From Eurosta solidaginis (Eukaryota; Arthropoda; Insecta; Diptera; Tephritidae): DNA of 64,000 bases. Under the pieces are notes generated by a model, which was not told where the DNA came from, searched no databases, and was given only the letters and a program-made list of their open reading frames with translations. Where the stretch lies: positions 186,001 through 250,000 of the forward strand of contig NW_027136914.1 in the NCBI RefSeq assembly GCF_040869045.1, read 5' to 3'. Positions 63,041-64,000 of this stretch are shown here, piece after piece (the stretch's first letter is position 1; the number at the start of each line of letters is the position of its first letter). The position numbers and the translations under genes were made by a program.

Positions 63041-64000
63041 TTACTTACTTAATTGGCGCTTAACCGTCTAAACGGTTATGGCCGTCCAACAAGGCGCGCC
63101 AGTCGCTCGCTCCTTCGCTCCGCCAACCGGCGCCAATTGGTCACACCAAGGGAGTTTAAATCGTTTTCCACCTGGTCCTTCCAAGGGAGTGGGGGCCGCC
63201 CTCTACCTCTGCTTCCATAGGCGGGTTCCGATAGAAACACTTTCTTGGCCGGAGCATCATCTTTCATTCGCATAACATAGCCTAGCCAGCGCAGCCGCTG
63301 CGTTTTAATTCGCTGGACTATGTTGATGTCTGCGTATAGCTCGTACAGCTCATCATTAAATCTTCTTCGGTACTCGCCATCGCCAACGCGTAGAGGTCCA
63401 TAAATCTTTCGAAGAACTTTTCTCTCGAACACTCCCAAAGCCGCTTCATCTGCTGTTGTCATGGTCCATGCTTCTGTCCCATATAGCAGGACGGGTACGA
63501 TAAGTGAATTGTAGAGTATGATTTTCGTTCGCCGAGAGAGGACTTTACTTTTCAATTGCCTACCTAGTCCAAAGTAGCATTTATTGACAAGATTGTTTCT
63601 TCGCTGTATTTCAGTGCTGATGTTGTTGCTAGTGTTGATGCTGGTTCCCAAATAAACGAAGTCTTTTACTATTTCGAAATTATAGCTACCAACAGTAGCG
63701 TGGTTGCCAAAACGCGTATGCGCTGACTCCTTGCTGGATGACAGCAGGTACTTCGTTTTGTCCTCATTCACCATCAAACCCATCTTTACCGCTTCTTTTT
63801 GCAGTTTGGAGTAAGCAGAACTAACAGCGCAGGTGTTTAGGCAGATGATATCAATGTCATCAGCATATGCCAGTAATTGCACGCTTTTATAGAATATTGT
63901 TCCAGTGCGGTTAAGTTCTGCAACTAGTATAATTTTCTCCAGCATAAAATTAAAGAAATCGCACGATAGGGGGTCACCCTCTCTGAAACCTCGTTTAGTT
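63041..64000 (-). mobile_element. RTE-like non-LTR retrotransposon, young copy running off the right edge
   Basis: The 3' end is an (AAGT)n-type tail on the reverse strand followed inwards by 'ggcgcttaaccgtctaaacg'. The coding part is open over its whole visible length. It is the best preserved of five family members in the window. Confidence 0.88.
63076..64000 (-). CDS. RTE-like ORF2, RT palm to C-terminus, open to window edge
   Basis: The frame is uninterrupted from the window end to the stop at 63076-63078 (about 308 codons). It enters with 'KRGFREGDPLSCDFFNFML' (the Q/E-G-D-x-L-S palm motif), then 'SVQLLAYADDIDIICLNT' (catalytic YADD intact), 'MGLMVNEDKTKYLLSSSKES' and 'FVYLGTSINTSNNISTEIQR'. 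The thumb and tail follow: 'ILYNSLIVPVLLYGTEAWT', 'FERKVLRKIYGPLRVGDGEY', 'IKTQRLRWLGYVMRMKDDAP' and a Arg/Gly-rich end 'AYGSRGRGRPPLPWKDQVE', 'GVTNWRRLAERRSERLARLV'. These are typical of RTE-clade endonuclease-RTs. The N-terminal endonuclease, if present, lies outside the window. It could be functional. Confidence 0.85.
   Translation of the reverse strand, partial: TKRGFREGDPLSCDFFNFMLEKIILVAELNRTGTIFYKSVQLLAYADDIDIICLNTCAVSSAYSKLQKEAVKMGLMVNEDKTKYLLSSSKESAHTRFGNHATVGSYNFEIVKDFVYLGTSINTSNNISTEIQRRNNLVNKCYFGLGRQLKSKVLSRRTKIILYNSLIVPVLLYGTEAWTMTTADEAALGVFERKVLRKIYGPLRVGDGEYRRRFNDELYELYADINIVQRIKTQRLRWLGYVMRMKDDAPAKKVFLSEPAYGSRGRGRPPLPWKDQVENDLNSLGVTNWRRLAERRSERLARLVGRP

Noticed and set aside
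1..64000. CRISPR arrays, rRNA genes, prokaryotic operons or terminators
   Set aside because: None seen. The tandem arrays here have no short spaced direct repeats of CRISPR type, and gene structure, introns and retroelements are eukaryotic.

Overview
The window is eukaryotic DNA from a higher dipteran fly, most likely an acalyptrate close to the tephritid fruit flies. The base is AT-rich. There are insect-type interspersed repeats whose ends read as 'aaggctaagttcgggtgtaa', GT-AG introns, a Drosophila-type initiator, tRNA-derived SINEs and many retrotransposon relics, but no bacterial-style operons, CRISPR arrays, rRNA or functional tRNA genes. Nearly everything recognisable is transposable-element DNA, much of it nested, so the window reads as intergenic or intronic repeat-rich sequence.

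Layout. 1-8.1 kb: two Helentron-like non-autonomous families (called HINE-A and HINE-B here), a tRNA-derived SINE, and a HINE-A copy split by a reverse non-LTR retrotransposon that itself carries a 318-bp solo LTR. 8.3-12.6 kb: R1/LOA-like and RTE-like relics. One carries an internally deleted PIF/Harbinger element with a MADF gene and the first codons of a HARBI1-like transposase. 12.9-18.7 kb: a second SINE, a deleted jockey-like copy (family J), a 0.66-kb foldback element, and an RTE-like relic split by a reverse jockey/CR1-type element. 19.5-19.9 kb: the only good host-gene candidate, an Inr+DPE-like promoter and a 54-codon first exon ending at GTAAGT. 20-32 kb: a full HINE-B copy, a Penelope-like relic, an RTE-like relic, a 1.8-kb GACTTT-rich array, a full HINE-A copy and a reverse R1/LOA-like element. 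32.7-42.3 kb: tRNA-like and foldback palindromes, RTE-like, family J and LOA-like relics, and two more HINE-A copies. 43.1-47.0 kb: the longest family J copy, with a 2A-like motif and a PHD-like finger in ORF1 and an endonuclease/RT ORF2. 47.3-53.1 kb: a 5.85-kb DNA transposon with a tnp2-like (CACTA/CMC group) transposase, a 60-bp intron and a second spliced gene; its ends are fixed by the interrupted target. 54.3-62.8 kb: two very similar BEL/Pao bodies fused 3' to 3', one LTR at the right end, apparently inside a single target copy. 62.8-64 kb: an RTE-like reverse transcriptase, open to the window edge.

Functionally the genes serve transposition: reverse transcription (RT, RNase H, EEP endonuclease, Gag-like fingers), LTR integration (protease, RT, RNase H, integrase) and DDE transposition (tnp2-like, HARBI1-like plus MADF). 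HINE, SINE and MITE elements are non-autonomous. Clade names come from motif recognition by eye, without alignment or database search.
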